A stretch of 64,000 bases of DNA from Calliopum simillimum (lineage: Eukaryota > Arthropoda > Insecta > Diptera > Lauxaniidae). The stretch is taken from the NCBI GenBank assembly GCA_951812925.1, contig OX638369.1:50277061-50341060 (forward strand). Reading direction: 5' to 3'. The number at the start of each line of letters is the position of its first letter. Positions within the stretch are counted from its first letter, which is position 1. The notes under the pieces were generated by a model. It did no database searches, was not told the DNA's origin, and saw only the letters and a list, made by a program, of their open reading frames with translations. Positions 23,365-35,941 of this stretch are shown here, piece by piece. The position numbers and the translations under genes are program-made.

Positions 23365-24143
23365 AAGATTTAGATAGATTTAGATTAAAGTGGTGGCTTA
23401 GTAAAACGATGCTAAGCCTAAGTAGCACTGTAAGTGTCGTTTTAATACCACATAAGTGATTGGGCTGGCTGGTAGGATTAGACATCCTTTAAAGGAAACC
23501 GTAAAGGATATATATATCCATTTTGTTCTATTGATGTAACTAGTTGAGCAGGGGGCCAATCTCAATATCGGCGAGTTCGCTCAATTCGTAGGGTTTTCCT
23601 AGAGATTTAAGCCTGGCTCAAGCCAGAGCAGGGCAGTTGCAGAGAATTTGCTCGAGAGATTCCTTCTCGTTGTTATCCATGATACTCCGACAGAAAGAAT
23701 TACATGGAATACCCAGCCTTTCGGCATGCTTGCCGATGGCCAAGTGCCCAGTGCAATAGGAGGTTAATTTGTTAAATGAAGTCCAAATTGCTCTGGAAAT
23801 CCTGCATGTTTCTAAAGCTTTCCATCTGACATTAGCATCGGTGAGAAAATGCGAGAAAATCCTTTTCTTCACGAGACGTATCGGAGTGTATACACACTCA
23901 TAATGTGTCACGCTTAGAGAGGAGCCATGTCTAGCTAGTTCATCAGCCTTTTCATTACCTTCAATGTTCCTATGATCTGGAACCCAAACGAGAGTAAGTT
24001 CAGATTGACGCCCTAGTTCGATTAAGTTTTTTCTGCATTCCTCACAGCCTTGATAGCGACATGACTGTCAGAGAAGATCGCCACTTGTCTAAGGCTGAGA
24101 TTAGTGGCTTCTACTAGCCTGCAGGCATTGAGAATGGCGTAAA
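23365..24143 (-). pseudogene. Non-LTR retrotransposon RNase H and C-terminal relic
   Basis: Reading the minus strand from 24143, the sequence gives an RNase H piece (IFSDSHVAIKAV). After a one-base frame change near 24020-24045 it gives the diagnostic WVPDHRNIEGNEKADELA motif. It then reads the C-terminal Cys-His region TGHLAIGKHAERLGIPC...C......LEQILCNCPALA. A TGA at 23618-23620 interrupts the frame and a CGA-to-TGA change would explain it; the frame then continues 25 codons to TAG at 23540. This order is typical of the ORF2 end of I/LOA/R1-type elements. The 5' part, including the reverse transcriptase, is missing, as expected for 5'-truncated copies. The likely 3' untranslated end lies at about 23365-23540, with a 'taatctaaatctatctaaatc' tail. 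Confidence 0.85.
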
Positions 24144-24439
24144 AACAAAAGTTTTGTTGATTCTGTATTAACCAGAAAAAAAGCCAAAATAAAAAACAAA
24201 CCTAATTTTTAATTTAAAATATTTTAGAGAAAGGGTAACACCTTAAAGTGTCAGGTTTTACTTAAAAAATAGGGTTTTTAAACATTTTGGTCATGATATC
24301 TTGAAAACCAAAAGCAATTAAACAATTCTTAGTCCAGATACAGTGAAATCAGCTTTAAAAAAGACGTCGCAATACATAGCTTCGTGCAAAATTACCAAAC
24401 TTTAATGTTTGCTTGTGTGCTTGTAGAAGATCAAAATGA
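24144..24439. other. Short spacer, nothing recognised
   Basis: AT-rich with no coding or repeat signal. Confidence 0.4.
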
Positions 24440-24795
24440 ACTAGTAAGGGTGTTACCTTTGGCCCCAGTTTTTTCTCAGAGTTTGAATTTATAGTTTTTA
24501 TTATTTGAGTGAAATTTGGTTGGATTATCTCAAAAAATGTTTTCAGTATAGCGTTTTGAACCTATTTTTGTATGGGCGGTAGGCGTATCCATTGACCGAT
24601 TTTGCTAATTTTCAATCCCCCGAGCTAACTTTGACGACGAAGGCCGTGTACCAAAAAAAGTATTTCCACACACAGCCAGCCAGCCAGGCACGCTGATCAA
24701 GAATATATATACTTTTCTATATCTGTCACGCCTCCTTCTTTGCGTTACAAACTGAAGGACAAAATGAATATACCCCGGGTGTAGGCTATAAAAAG
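24440..24795 (-). mobile_element. INE-1-like element, reverse orientation
   Basis: Read in reverse it has the same order as 41985-42640: 'ataccc', 'tgcgttacaaac', 'tatatattcttgatcagcgtg', 'ctggctgtgtgtggaaata', 'gccgtcgtcaaagttagctcg', and then the 'aaggtaacacccttactag' end. It is shorter, lacking the 142-bp tandem modules. The frame 24605-24886 (minus) is this repeat read through. Confidence 0.75.
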
Positions 24796-26839
24796 ATCTG
24801 ATAAAAAATTTAATAAAAAACGAAGTGCTGTAAAGATTTTGAAATTTTTTGCTAAAAACATATTCAAATACGATTTTGAACAACATCCCTTAAAAAAATT
24901 TGGAGTACTCGACACTTTCTTTAAATCGCCAAAAGATTGAAGTGTAATAACTAAAACAGCATTTCAATGCTGATCAAATTATGAAAATTTAAAAGAAAAA
25001 GTGTCACAGAAAACGAAGTTATAAACACTTTTTTGCACGCACCGTTTTTTAAAAAGACCCAATAGGTCAAACAAAAATAAAACAATATGAATCAGATAAA
25101 ATCGATTAAAAACATATGCCCCAAAGTATCAGAGTTGACTTGAAAAATTGTACATTTTCACATTGTATTTGTCAGATGAGTTTACTTGAAAAGAAAAGAA
25201 AAAACAAAAACAAAAACATAAAAATAAAAAAATAATACGAAAAATGTCTGTCCAAAGTGCGAATAACCTTATCAAAAGATCATCCAAAAAGAGTAAATAA
25301 AGTCAATTGTGAATCATAGATCTCTTACTAAAAACAAAAAAGAGTATCGATAACAACAAATAAGACAGACATTATTTGTACATTTAAAATAAAAAATTAT
25401 TGCCTCCGTGTAAATCAGTTTATGATCAATACAAAATCAAACTAAACAACAACAATAAAAAACCCAAAATTTTCACCAACACACAAAAATGCATTTTATA
25501 AATTGTTTTTAGTAGCGGATTAGCAATACCACAAACTATGAGTAGATATATCTACATATAAACGTATATTGTATTGGGGAAAATTTATAAATAAAATACA
25601 GAAAATATCTGAGCACTGATATGGCATGCATTTGCAGTTTGCGATCATTGATGATCGAACTGTTTGTTGTTGTCGGTTGTTGTTGTTGTTACGTTTTACC
25701 CGTATAGCAGCCATACAAATGACTGACTGACTGACTGTGTTTTGGAACGTGTAATTGTAAGCTTTGTATCTGCTAGTACGGCGAGTACTTGTAGCTATAA
25801 TTAATTTTTCAATTTTATTGTTGTATTGCTGTTGCTTCTTCAAAATATAAACATTGAAAACGTATAAACAAAATTGTTCAGGAATTATTGCAAAATTTGT
25901 TAAAAGCCAACCCAACAAAACAAAAGAAAAAAATATCATATATTTTTATATACAAACCATAAGGAAATAACAATATTTTTAGAATAATTTTAATAAATTT
26001 TGGTTTAGTTAATATTTTAATGGAATATTAACCAGAAAAATTTCGGAAAATAACAAATTAAAAAAAAAAGTAACAACTCATAGTTTAATTTTCTTAAAGA
26101 AAAAAAAAATACAAAATAGAAAATAATATGATTACTATATTCTATAGATTTATATAGCTACATATTTTGTCGATACAAGGGCCTTGGCAATGTCAAATAT
26201 ACATATTTATGTATAAACTTGGCCCAACCTTTCAATTTACGCCAAGCAGGAAGAAGTCACAGGTACAACAAAAATTACGGCAAAAACTGAAGATGAGATT
26301 GTTTCGGGGTCGATCATAGATGAAAAATGTGTTTGAGTTAAAATCCTAGCTGATTGTTTTCGCGAGATAATGCAGCTTTAAGGTTGGTATATTTTGGTGA
26401 CAAATCAAAATATTGATATAATTCAAAAAAAGTTTTAAAGGAAAAAAAATAGTAATAGTGTTGCCTGCGGGCATGTGTCGGATATGTGCACCCCCCCCCC
26501 CCCCGTAACTTTTGGCAAAAAACAAATACGGCTGTTCTGACAAATGTTAAGCGAGTGTTATGACAGCACAAAGTTTTTGTGCATATACCGGAGCAAACAG
26601 ACGCATTTGCTTTGTGCTGAAAAGAAAACAATTTTTAAATAAGTGAAAGTCAACACAAAAGTTTTTTTCAATAATTTTCCAAGTGGGATAAATCGAAGTG
26701 AATCAATCGAAAAGCTGAATGCAATCTATATTTATGCAGTAAATTTATTATATTTTGTGATTCAAAACCAAATTCAACAAAAATGTTCACACAACAGAAT
26801 TTGCATATTGCTTTTCAAAGTGGCTGTGGGCACCCAATA
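24796..26839. other. Long AT-rich spacer with poly-C tract
   Basis: Features: a GACT microsatellite at about 25721-25737, AAC/TTG-rich stretches near 25660-25690, and a run of 14 C at 26491-26504. The 139-codon minus frame (25520-25939) is Gln/Asn-rich through these simple repeats, and I do not support it as a gene. Confidence 0.4.
26491..26504. repeat. Homopolymer C14
   Basis: Fourteen consecutive C residues in an otherwise strongly A+T-rich region; a true tract or an assembly or sequencing artefact. Confidence 0.9.
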
Positions 26840-27702
26840 GGGTCGGTTGTGGGCACCCCTCTTTTTTTATTTGAAGCGTGCGATTTACTAAAATATCGTC
26901 GTGGATGTTTTGTTTTGTTTGTTTGTTTGCTTATTATTATGAATAAGTAAATGACTAGTACAACAAGATTTATAATAAAAATCTTAAAATTACAGTACCA
27001 GCAACAAATGTAGTTAACAACAGATGAGCAAAAACAAATGAATTAGATATAATTAAATATATAAGATAAAAATTAATTAATACAAAATAAAATAAAAACA
27101 AAATAATCATTGCAACAACGAAAAATGGTCAGATAATCTTTTTTTAAAAAGCATAGCGTTGTGAATAGATCTGAAATTAATTAGCAAGGAGTTCCAAAGA
27201 CGTATGGCATAGACATAAAATTGCCTTTCAGAGGTTAGACAAGAGTGGCGAAGCAGAGTTGCCAACATAACAAATTTAAATGGTGTTCTTATAGTATGAC
27301 TTTTTACGCTTTTTTAGTGGAAAGGAAAGATCCAATAGGCCCTTTAAAGATATCGTAGGAAAAATGTTATTTTCATTAAGTGTGGGTGGTAAGGTGGCAT
27401 AGCACTTTACAAAAATCTCTGTATTGAGTTTCCAGACAAGTGGACCGAGAAGCAGATGGCGGGCATGGATTGGTAGAAAAAATTCATGCTTGGCAAAATG
27501 TCAACAAGGGCTAGAAATCACGGCACCTAGCCGGCTTAGTCTGCAAAACAATTGATCTGGCATTGACGCCGAAGACAATGATGCCATTCGATCCAGACGT
27601 TTTCAGTGACGCTGATTTTGTTGAAGCCGTTGAGCAGAATTGCATTTAACTTCATATTTTCCCATTTTTAGCCGATTTTCTAAGGTTGCTCACAACCGAC
27701 CC
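26840..27702. mobile_element. TIR-bounded unit, about 860 bp
   Basis: The ends read GGGTCGGTTGTGGGCACCCC and, inverted, GGGTCGGTTGTGAGCAACCT (16 of the first 18 bases match). Related motifs lie just outside: 'ctgtgggcaccc' at 26824 and the inverted 'gatgcccacacccgac' at 27882. No convincing target duplication. The interior carries a reverse-transcriptase C-terminal relic (27107-27300), unusual for a DNA-type unit. Confidence 0.55.
27107..27300 (-). pseudogene. Non-LTR reverse transcriptase C-terminal relic
   Basis: The minus strand reads about 60 codons: FKFVMLATLLRHS, then YVYAIRLWNSL, then LFKKRLSDHF, to a TGA at 27107-27109. The pattern 'F.V.AIRLWNSLP...R......FKKRL...' is the usual C-terminal end of CR1/Jockey/RTE-type ORF2 proteins. 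Farther upstream (27300-27620, minus) protein-like pieces continue with stops and frame changes. The RT palm motifs are not visible. A decayed fragment. Confidence 0.6.
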
Positions 27703-29440
27703 AAAATTTTTTTTTTTTTTTTGTCAAAAATTATCACTTCACTATTTTTTTGATAAAATTTTTGCAACTGACGAAATCAACTACTTTCTTTATCAGTAGC
27801 TAAGGTCTCTAGCTTTCCATTGATACTTATATGTCTGCATAATGTACATTTGGTCAAAAGATATGAGTCGAAAACTAAATGATGCCCACACCCGACACGA
27901 TACCCTTACTATCAACAACAGTAGGTAACATAATAATTTTTGGAAATTACCTTACTCTGGTATAGAACTTCAAAAATATCGGAAAAATTTTTTAATGCGC
28001 GACCTCTACGTTCGGTCAAAACAAAAGAAAATTTTTCTTTCGAAATTGCCTTGCAAAAACGCTTCGGATTCGATGGTGTACGGTTGACTTTCTATTTCTG
28101 GTAAGCTTTAGAGACCCATGTTCGCCAAAAAGAGTTCAAAACTTATTTTTAAATAGATTTAATGGAATAATCAAAATACTTTTTTAATGATTTTTTGCAA
28201 AACTTTAATTTTCTGACGTTAGAAAAGTACATTAGGTTGGTAGGAACTGAGATCTGGTAGGTCAGTACTAAGTAGAATGGGGTAGTTGATGGCAATGACT
28301 TTCGGAACAAAAAAAAAAAGGTAAATATTGATAAATTAAACTTTAAGATCAGACTGTAGATGCCGATGATATGACGAAAAACGTTAATTCAAGACCACTA
28401 CATTCAGTCAACAAAAAAACATCTTTTTTTTGGAAATTGCCTTGCAAAATTACTTCAAATTCGATGATCGTGTACTTTTTTTCTGGTACGGTCTGCGGAC
28501 TAATTTTCATTACAATGTCAAAAGTGTTCGGAATGAGTTGTGCCATATCTCAAACTTCTCGTCTTGATTTGAAATATATGAAAAATAATTTCTCTAACTT
28601 AACATCAACAATAAATTGAGGACTGACCGTACCAAAGGGCCTAAGTATCATTACGAGGCAAAAGTAATGTCGTACATATTATGTGCCATAATAATCAATT
28701 CTTTGAACCGTATCGTTTTTAAAACATAATGCCATCGATTCCACACTATTAAGTAAATTTTTCGCAAAAACAGAAAACAATTTTGATCAAGTCCCTGCTG
28801 CCTTTTTTGAGAACTTTTTATTATGAAGTTTTTCATATTGTAGTTTTTGACGGGACAAAATAAATTGATTTTTTTGGAACGCTATTTTTAATTCGTTTGC
28901 ATCGAAATATGTCAAAGTAACATTTTGGCAAGAACCACAAGCATTTAACTTTTATAAAACATTTGTTTGAGTTTTTCTATATAATACGTGAATTATGGTG
29001 ATTTTTCGAAAATTTTAGCTCAAAAAGCCAAAATCGATAAATTTCGAAATCTTTGAAATTAAAAAACAAAAATACACAAGTTTTGATATTAGTAATTTTC
29101 CAATATAATATGTGGCCAAGTATGCTTAATCGAAATGCAATGTTCCTACTGCTTTTTTAGAACTTTTTTTTCTATGAATTTTTTCCTATTGCAGTTTTTG
29201 AGAAAAGAAATTATTTTTATTTCTTTATATTCTGCAACGTTTTACAATAGATTTATCAATTTTAAGCTGGCAGTCTGCTTAATTTCGAAAGATGCTTTTT
29301 TCAATGAAAGGCTATTTAGTAAGGGGTATATCCCCCTTTTAAGCCCCCTGGAAATCGGCCTCTCTTTACTTGGATATACCATAGCGAAGCATTTTACCAA
29401 ATCTTATAATTTGCGTCAAGTTGTGTCAGTTATATGAAAA
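27703..29440. repeat. Diverged tandem pair and spacer
   Basis: Segments near 27990-28110 and 28365-28500 are diverged copies about 370 bp apart. They share 'aagaccactacattcagtca' / 'cgacctctacgttcggtca', 'gaaattgccttgcaaaa' and 'ttcgatg.tgtac'. The rest of the interval shows no gene. The frames near 28349-28619 and 29135-29437 are chance products. Confidence 0.5.
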
Positions 29441-29910
29441 ATTTTATAATCGTAGGGTGTGGCACTGCCCATTTTCATTAAAAATTATTCCTCCAAATAA
29501 ATATCCTTTGCATATATACCAGATTTTGTCTATCTGCGTCCGGCAGTTTCTGAGATATGACGAATAAGCATTCAGAGCAGCAGTATATGTACCCAATCAC
29601 GTCAAATATTGTTTGGAAAATTATAAATTTATTTTTTAAAGGGCTTGGCACCGCCCACTTTTTCAGTGAACATTATTTGTCCTGATGAACAAATGCATCA
29701 AATCTAATTTATCTGCGTCAAAGAGTTTCGGAGATATGATAAGTTAATTTTTAGGGGGGCATGGCACCGCCCTCTTTTTAAGCATATAACTTAGCTTTTT
29801 TTTGTACTAAAAGAATGTAACAACTTTTTTAAAAACGGTTAGTTAATTTCCGAGTCAATAAGGGACAGATACACAAACAAACAAAATCTAATTTGTATAA
29901 AGTAGATTTT
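29441..29910 (+). repeat. Interspersed repeat with 'gtggcaccgccc' modules
   Basis: Three diverged modules at about 29455, 29641 and 29759 carry 'ggtgtggcactgccca', 'gggcttggcaccgccca' and 'ggcatggcaccgccctc', followed by 'tctgcgtc...gtttc.gagatatga'. The end resembles that of copies A and B ('cacaaacaaacaaaatct...'). Not coding. Confidence 0.6.
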
Positions 29911-32522
29911 CGTTTATTTCTCATAACTTAAAAACTATAAAAGATAGCTCAGAAATAACACTTTTGAAATCAGCAGGGTCAATTGATGGAAATTGATACC
30001 CATTTTGAAAAAAAATTCCGACCACGCCAAAACTTTGTATGGGAGGTAGGCGTGTCCGTCAGCGGATCTTGTTCATATTCACAGACTTATATTATTTTAA
30101 TTTAAGACACACCTCTACCAAATTTCAATAGCCTAGCTCTATTATTACTATATATGACCGACGTTCCATACAAACCCTCCCACTGTGCGACGCAACAAAA
30201 CTTTTATTTTTTATGAATTCAAGTAAGTATATTTAAATTGTAAGATATTAATAAATAGCAGTCATGAACAAAAAACAATAAAAATCTAGTATAGCGATAT
30301 TAATAAAATTTTAATTCAGTAGTAAAAATGAGATAGTCGGTCAAATTCAGTCTTTCTGGATTTCAAGGCATAAAATATTATTTATGACATCTTGGAATAT
30401 TACCGAATTATATCATATCTAAGTACATCAATTTTATTTAATTGAGATCGCTAGAAGTAGTATTTTACTTTACTATAAAAAAATATATTTGATTTTGAAA
30501 AGAGGATTCTAAGAAACAACTTGTGTTCATTGTGTCAACTGCAAATTGTTTTCTTATGGAGCTACAAATATAGCCCGCGGCTTCAAAGGCCAAAAGCATG
30601 AATCTGAAGCCAACCAGACATGACATCACTTTCAGAAAGGTAATGACAGCTTCACTTATTTAGACCGTATCATAGTTCCGGTGGGGCAAGAACAAAATAT
30701 GATTATCTTCTGTTATTTCTTCCAAAATTAAAACTTACCTGTTTTGAATCAAAAGTGAAATTGACTTTGTTGCATAAATGCGAAACGAGGCTCTTAACTA
30801 ATCAATGAAAATGCCGAATTACACCTAAAATGCTCTCTTGACGTAATACTTGACGACAGAAGTTTCAGTAGGACCAAGCCTTCCAGACGAGAAGAGTTTT
30901 TTAAGATTAAGTTATAAATATAGGGGAGAGTAGCTACAACACACTATCCGGAAGCCAATTATTTTTTTAGATATGCTCTCGGACTCTCACGCGGATCACT
31001 CTTGATGCTCTCGTGGACTACTAGTTGGGAATTGTCGCTCTGAACAAGACTGTATGCGAATCTAACTCACGTATGAAGCATCGGAAGCTTCAGTGCAAAA
31101 GCAGACAAGACATGTAGAAAAGATACATAATATATTATTTGCATATATAATTCAACGAGATAACCAAAATCTAAATTAACTTTCGGATTCTTCGGAGAGA
31201 AAAATGATAGACGTAGGAAAAAATTGAACGTCAATTAAATTTTTCAGCATAAAAAATTGCTTTTATTTGATTGGCTACATTGCTACACACAAACCAAATT
31301 CTCTCAAAAAATTATAATTTACCGTAAACGCCCAGAAAGTTTCTTAAGTGCCTCTCATTCAATTAAAACTTTGTGCACCTCCTTAATTCATGTCTCTGCA
31401 AATGGTACGTTAGTCACTTAAGTCTAATAATATCTTCGTCACCTCAATACTACAACTAAGTAACAACTAAATTATCATATTAGGAATAAGTCACCAATAA
31501 GGCACCATTGCAAAGTTATAAGAAAAAAAAAAAAACAAAACAAGAAAAGTGTGAGTTCGAATACACAAAAATCTTAAAATTTAATTATCTAAAAACTAGA
31601 AAAATGGTTTTACCTAGTTGTAGTTAGTATTGAGGTGTCGATATAATGTTTTAATCGATTTTTTATACGAACTATCACTGTCAATCTTATTACAATATAA
31701 ATATATACGAGTATAGTTGTATGTATGCAACTTTATTTTGTGCTTGTTAATGATAACCTTTTTTTTATAAAAAATTTCAATAAAAAATAAACTGATAATA
31801 ATAACAAATATTTTTGTAATAATTTAATTTGTAATTGGAATATTGAAGAGTGCAGTATTTCATGAATCTAAGAAATGCACTCGAAAGTTGTGTAATAGAT
31901 CTTAGATGGAATTCCCCAATAACCAAAATATAAACACAACTGGACCCAATCTAATCACATGTGAGACTTATAGTCTAGTGCCTGTAAGAATACAATTCTG
32001 TTATCAGATGATGAAAGCAAATCTTCTGTTTTACAAAAATTTTGCAAGGCAGTGATTTAATGCTTTTCTACGAACTTTTACTGTTAATACGGTGTATCAA
32101 TAATAACAGCTAAAATTGTTTCAAACTATCGCCTATAAAATTTTAATTGTCATTAAAAATAAAAGGTAATATTCTGCCCAGGTAAAAATTCAAATGGCTT
32201 TGTTCGATTAATTGTTTTTAAAATAACGTCTTCTGACTGTGACACTTATGACATTTTGCTTTTTTCTCGTTTTAATGCAAGAAAATATTATATCTCACTT
32301 CAAAGTGTATTTGAAAATAAAGTTATTAAACATAACATGATTTTAAAATTATACACTTGCCATTATAATGCCGTGACACTCATGAAATTATTCTGCCACA
32401 GCTCTAATTTCTTTGCAATGTAATCTTCTTTTATCAAAACGTCAATAAAAGTTGACGTAAGAAAAATCCAATAGATGCTAGAATGTAAAACACCATTGCA
32501 ATGCTAACAAAAGCGCGGGAAA
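29911..32522. other. Long spacer, one small repeat fragment
   Basis: At about 30035-30070 'tgtatgggaggtaggcgtgtccgtcagcgga' is a fragment of the INE-1-like element. The stretch 30540-31110 is less A+T-rich but shows no long frame. Nothing else is recognised. Confidence 0.4.
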
Positions 32523-32690
32523 TTCAGTACAAGTGAAAGAAGTGAAAATTCATCATAGCGAAATAACAAATTAGAGATAAATCACGAAATTAAGGTTGCG
32601 TCAGAAAATACTTATCTATGCATCTCTCTTTCTCTCGCGTGCCAAGATCAATGTAGCGAAAAGTGTCGCGTGTAGACCTTGACACCCAAC

Positions 32691-32730
32691 ATGCCTAACG
32701 AAATTTCACTTCAAAAATCTAAACCCATGG
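32691..32730 (+). CDS. Candidate first coding exon with splice donor
   Basis: ATG at 32691 lies in a favourable fly start context (ACCCAACATGC). It reads MPNEISLQKSKPM plus one base, followed directly by GTAAGAA at 32731, a near-ideal 5' splice site. Upstream, 32520-32690 is complex sequence with a CTCTCTTTCTCTCGCG tract and a TCAGTA at 32523 that could act as an initiator. No repeats are seen there. No downstream exon could be identified in the window. It may equally be chance. Confidence 0.25.
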
Positions 32731-34275
32731 GTAAGAACAATTGAACTGTTTCTATCACTGCCACTGATTTGATTAAATTTCTCTAAAATTTTTTTTTTTT
32801 TTTTTTTTATTGTAACACTGTGTTCAGGGGCGTAGATAAGATTTTTTTCTGGTCAGAGGCACATTTTGTTCATGTGCACATATCAAATTATAAAATAAGC
32901 ATTACTTATACAAACGTCTTTTTGAAAAATTCTGTGGCACAAAAGCCCCTTGAGCACCCTTCATAAATACGGTCCTGACAGCAAGTGTTGATTAAATAAC
33001 TCACTAAAATAAAAGAATTGCTAAAAGCAATCAAAAAAACAGAAATCGAAAAACCATTTTGAATTGTTAAAAACATATTATCAACAATTTAAAAACCATA
33101 AAGAGAACTATTGTACACTGCACGCTACCAAAAAAAAAACAAAATTATGTATATGTTACTATAAATACAGGGTTCCGTTAAAATACTGCAAAGCAAAATT
33201 TGAAATTGAAGAAAGAAAAAAAAAAAACAAAAAAACCTGTAGAATGTGTCGTTTTACAACGACCTTCAGATTTCCACAAATGCCTCCCCACTCTTTCTCT
33301 TGTTCACACATTTGTCGACCATGTCGCAATAAAAATCGATATAAAAAAAAAAACCAGCGACGCTTGTACGCATGAGCATACAGCTCAGCACCACGAAGCA
33401 CGTTTTATGCACTCAGAGCATACTATGGCATTTCTTGACTTCGAAGCCATGTTCCTCAACAAGTGAATTGCAATCGCCGTCATATGGGTTCATATCGTTA
33501 TTTAGTTAGTTAAGTTCCAACAGAGATATTTGACAACGGTCTTAAGAAAATCCATTAAATTACACTGTAAACAAAATCCCGCAAGAGTTTTGAAGAGTGT
33601 ATTTCATGTATTTTGGTCTCTTAAACATGAATATGCTATCTGTTTTGTGGCACCCGGCGTGGAAGCGCCTAAAAATAAAAATTTTTACTTTTTATGATCG
33701 TGGGCTCGTTAGAAAGATATTACAAAGTTGATTAGGCTTAAGTAATAAGAAAAATAATATTTCACCAAATGGCGTTTTAAAAATCATATAATGCTTAGGT
33801 AATATTGGATTTTGGACAAAGGAAAAAAAAAGTCAAAAACACCCATAAAAATAAGACACAATGGGTTAGGTTTTTCTAAAAAACTGTTTCTTGCATGATT
33901 TCATTGTGACCTTGGGACAACAATTTTTATCCAAAAGATAGCTTTAGAGATTTACAGCAGCGTGAAATTTTAAAAATACGTTACTTTTGAGTATTGGCCA
34001 AAAATTACCCAAGTGAGCCACATAAGAATTTTTTTTTTTTAAATATTTAACATAAACCAGGAAATAAAATAATATTTTTTTTTCCTATTAAATTTTTTCA
34101 TTTATCATTAAAAATCCCTATTTCAAATAAATTAATTGAAATCTAAGCTTCAACACGGATAGAAAAGTTTTATAATTTTTGTAGCGAAAATACATATTTA
34201 TTAAAAACTACCCATCAGACTTATAAAAATTTCAAAATTCTTCCTGAGCAATATATCAATATTAGCATAGTAAAA
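32731..34275. other. Spacer, possible MITE remnant at 32827
   Basis: 'caggggcgtagataag' at 32827 resembles hAT-type ends and has a weak inverted partner ending near 32980, but the flanks do not match. The frames at 33064-33466 overlap on both strands and cross poly-A runs; not called. Confidence 0.35.
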
Positions 34276-34283
34276 ATTACACT

Positions 34284-35933
34284 CAAGGGCGTACGCAAGG
34301 GGGGGCAGGGGGGGCAGCTGCCCCCACCTAGCTCTAGCTTTAGAGTTACAAATATATCATATTCATTCATTTTTACAGTAGTTTTTACAGCTTTTCATAT
34401 TAAAGCCAATTAAAACACGATTTTTTGGACAATAGTTTATACAAAAACACTTTTTTTATCATTACTATACTATTTATTTATTAAATTGCAAACAATTTGA
34501 AAGTAAAATCGGATAATATTTTAAAAAGTTACTAAGGTTTCACTGAAGTAGGACTATTCGTTTTTTTATCGAAAAAATGAGCCCTTGATTTTGAAAGTGG
34601 TATAAGTCCATTTCGGGGCAAAAGTAATGTCATTCACATTATGTGCTGTAATAATCGGTTTTTTTCCGATACTATTTTTTAAATATAACGCCATTAATTT
34701 CACATAATGTGGTAAACTTTCTGTAAAAACAGAATTCAATATTATTTGTTCTGAACAAAATGCCACCTAATTCATATTATGACATTACTTTTGCTCCGAA
34801 ATTGACTTGTACCACTTTCAAAATCAAGGGCTTAAATAAGCAGGTACAAAAAAATGTTTTTTGCTCATAACTTTGTTTTCTTCTCAGAAGAGATACCCAA
34901 AGCTGCTTAAATCTAAAGATTATGTTTTTGCAAAAAATGCTGCGTTCAAAAATTCAAAATTTTTTGTGCAGGTAGTAGGTATAGATAATATCCGGTTCCA
35001 AAAGTCGATTTTTTTATGTTTTTCAATTACGTGGTCGGAAAAGCATTCGTTTACTCAAAAGGAAGGCTCTTACGAATAAAATGTATAAGGCTTTAAATGC
35101 TTAAAATCGTTCAAAATATCAAAGTATTTTATAAATTTTTTCAGAGCTTTTTTAACTTTTCAAAAATGGGTCAAAGAAAAAGAAAAACAAATTTCCAAAA
35201 ACTCTAAAAAAATTCGCACGTGTACTTTGTACGATTCTAAGCATTTTAAACATTATACAATTTTTTGCTTCATAAAAATAGACCCAGTTTATTGTACCTG
35301 TTTATTTTTCCGATAAAAAATCAAAATGGTCTTGCTTCACTGAAACCTTAATAACTTTTTAAAATATGATCTGATTTTAGTAAATTTTGGGCTTAAAATA
35401 TTTAAAATTAAATACACTTATAAATAAAAATATAAAAAATATTGCAAAATTGTAAAAAATTACTATGAAAATGAACTTTTCGCTTTAACTTTAACTCAGC
35501 CAATTTGAATAGGATTTTAGTTATTGATACATTTAAAAGAAGTGTAAGAATTTTTCTTTAAAATAGTGTATAAAAAAATTCGATCAAAATTGGGTTTCTC
35601 GAAATATTTTTTTATAAAATTAGAGCAATAATCTTAAAAATCGAAAGTGTCGATTATATCTAGAACGGTTCCTCGGAAAAAATTAATGCGTTTTTTGGAG
35701 TCAGCGACCTCAAATTAGTTTAGAAATGTGATATGTATTTAAAAGATAACATACCTAAGCAAATTTTTATTTAGAAAGTTATCTAAGTACCTTCATAAGT
35801 TATTATGAACTTTTATTTAATATTTTAGTGCACAAAAGTATACAGCTCTTACATTGAAATTTCTCAAAAAAAAAAAAGGTTCGCAAAATTTGAGTTTGGC
35901 CCCCCCCTAGATGAAATCCTGCGTACGCCCTTG
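34284..35933. mobile_element. hAT-like element with foldback interior, 1650 bp
   Basis: The terminal repeats are CAAGGGCGTACGCA and the exact complement at 35920-35933, each followed by a G-run region. A perfect 8-bp duplication ATTACACT flanks it (34276-34283 and 35934-35941). Inside, 34440-34560 and about 35330-35460 are inverted copies ('aaggtttca(c/g)tgaag', 'aaaaagtta.taa'). Blocks are shared with 16019-17102 and 48430-50250. No transposase frame. It inserted at the left tip of the foldback element that continues at 35942. Confidence 0.9.
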
Positions 35934-35941
35934 ATTACACT

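Noticed and set aside
25520..25939. 139-codon minus-strand open frame, the longest in the window
   Set aside because: It passes through AAC/TTG simple repeats and a GACT microsatellite, its residues are dominated by Asn/Gln and hydrophobics, and no motif is visible.
32827..32980. hAT-like MITE starting CAGGGGCGTAGATAAG
   Set aside because: The partner end is weak and the 8-bp flanks do not match.
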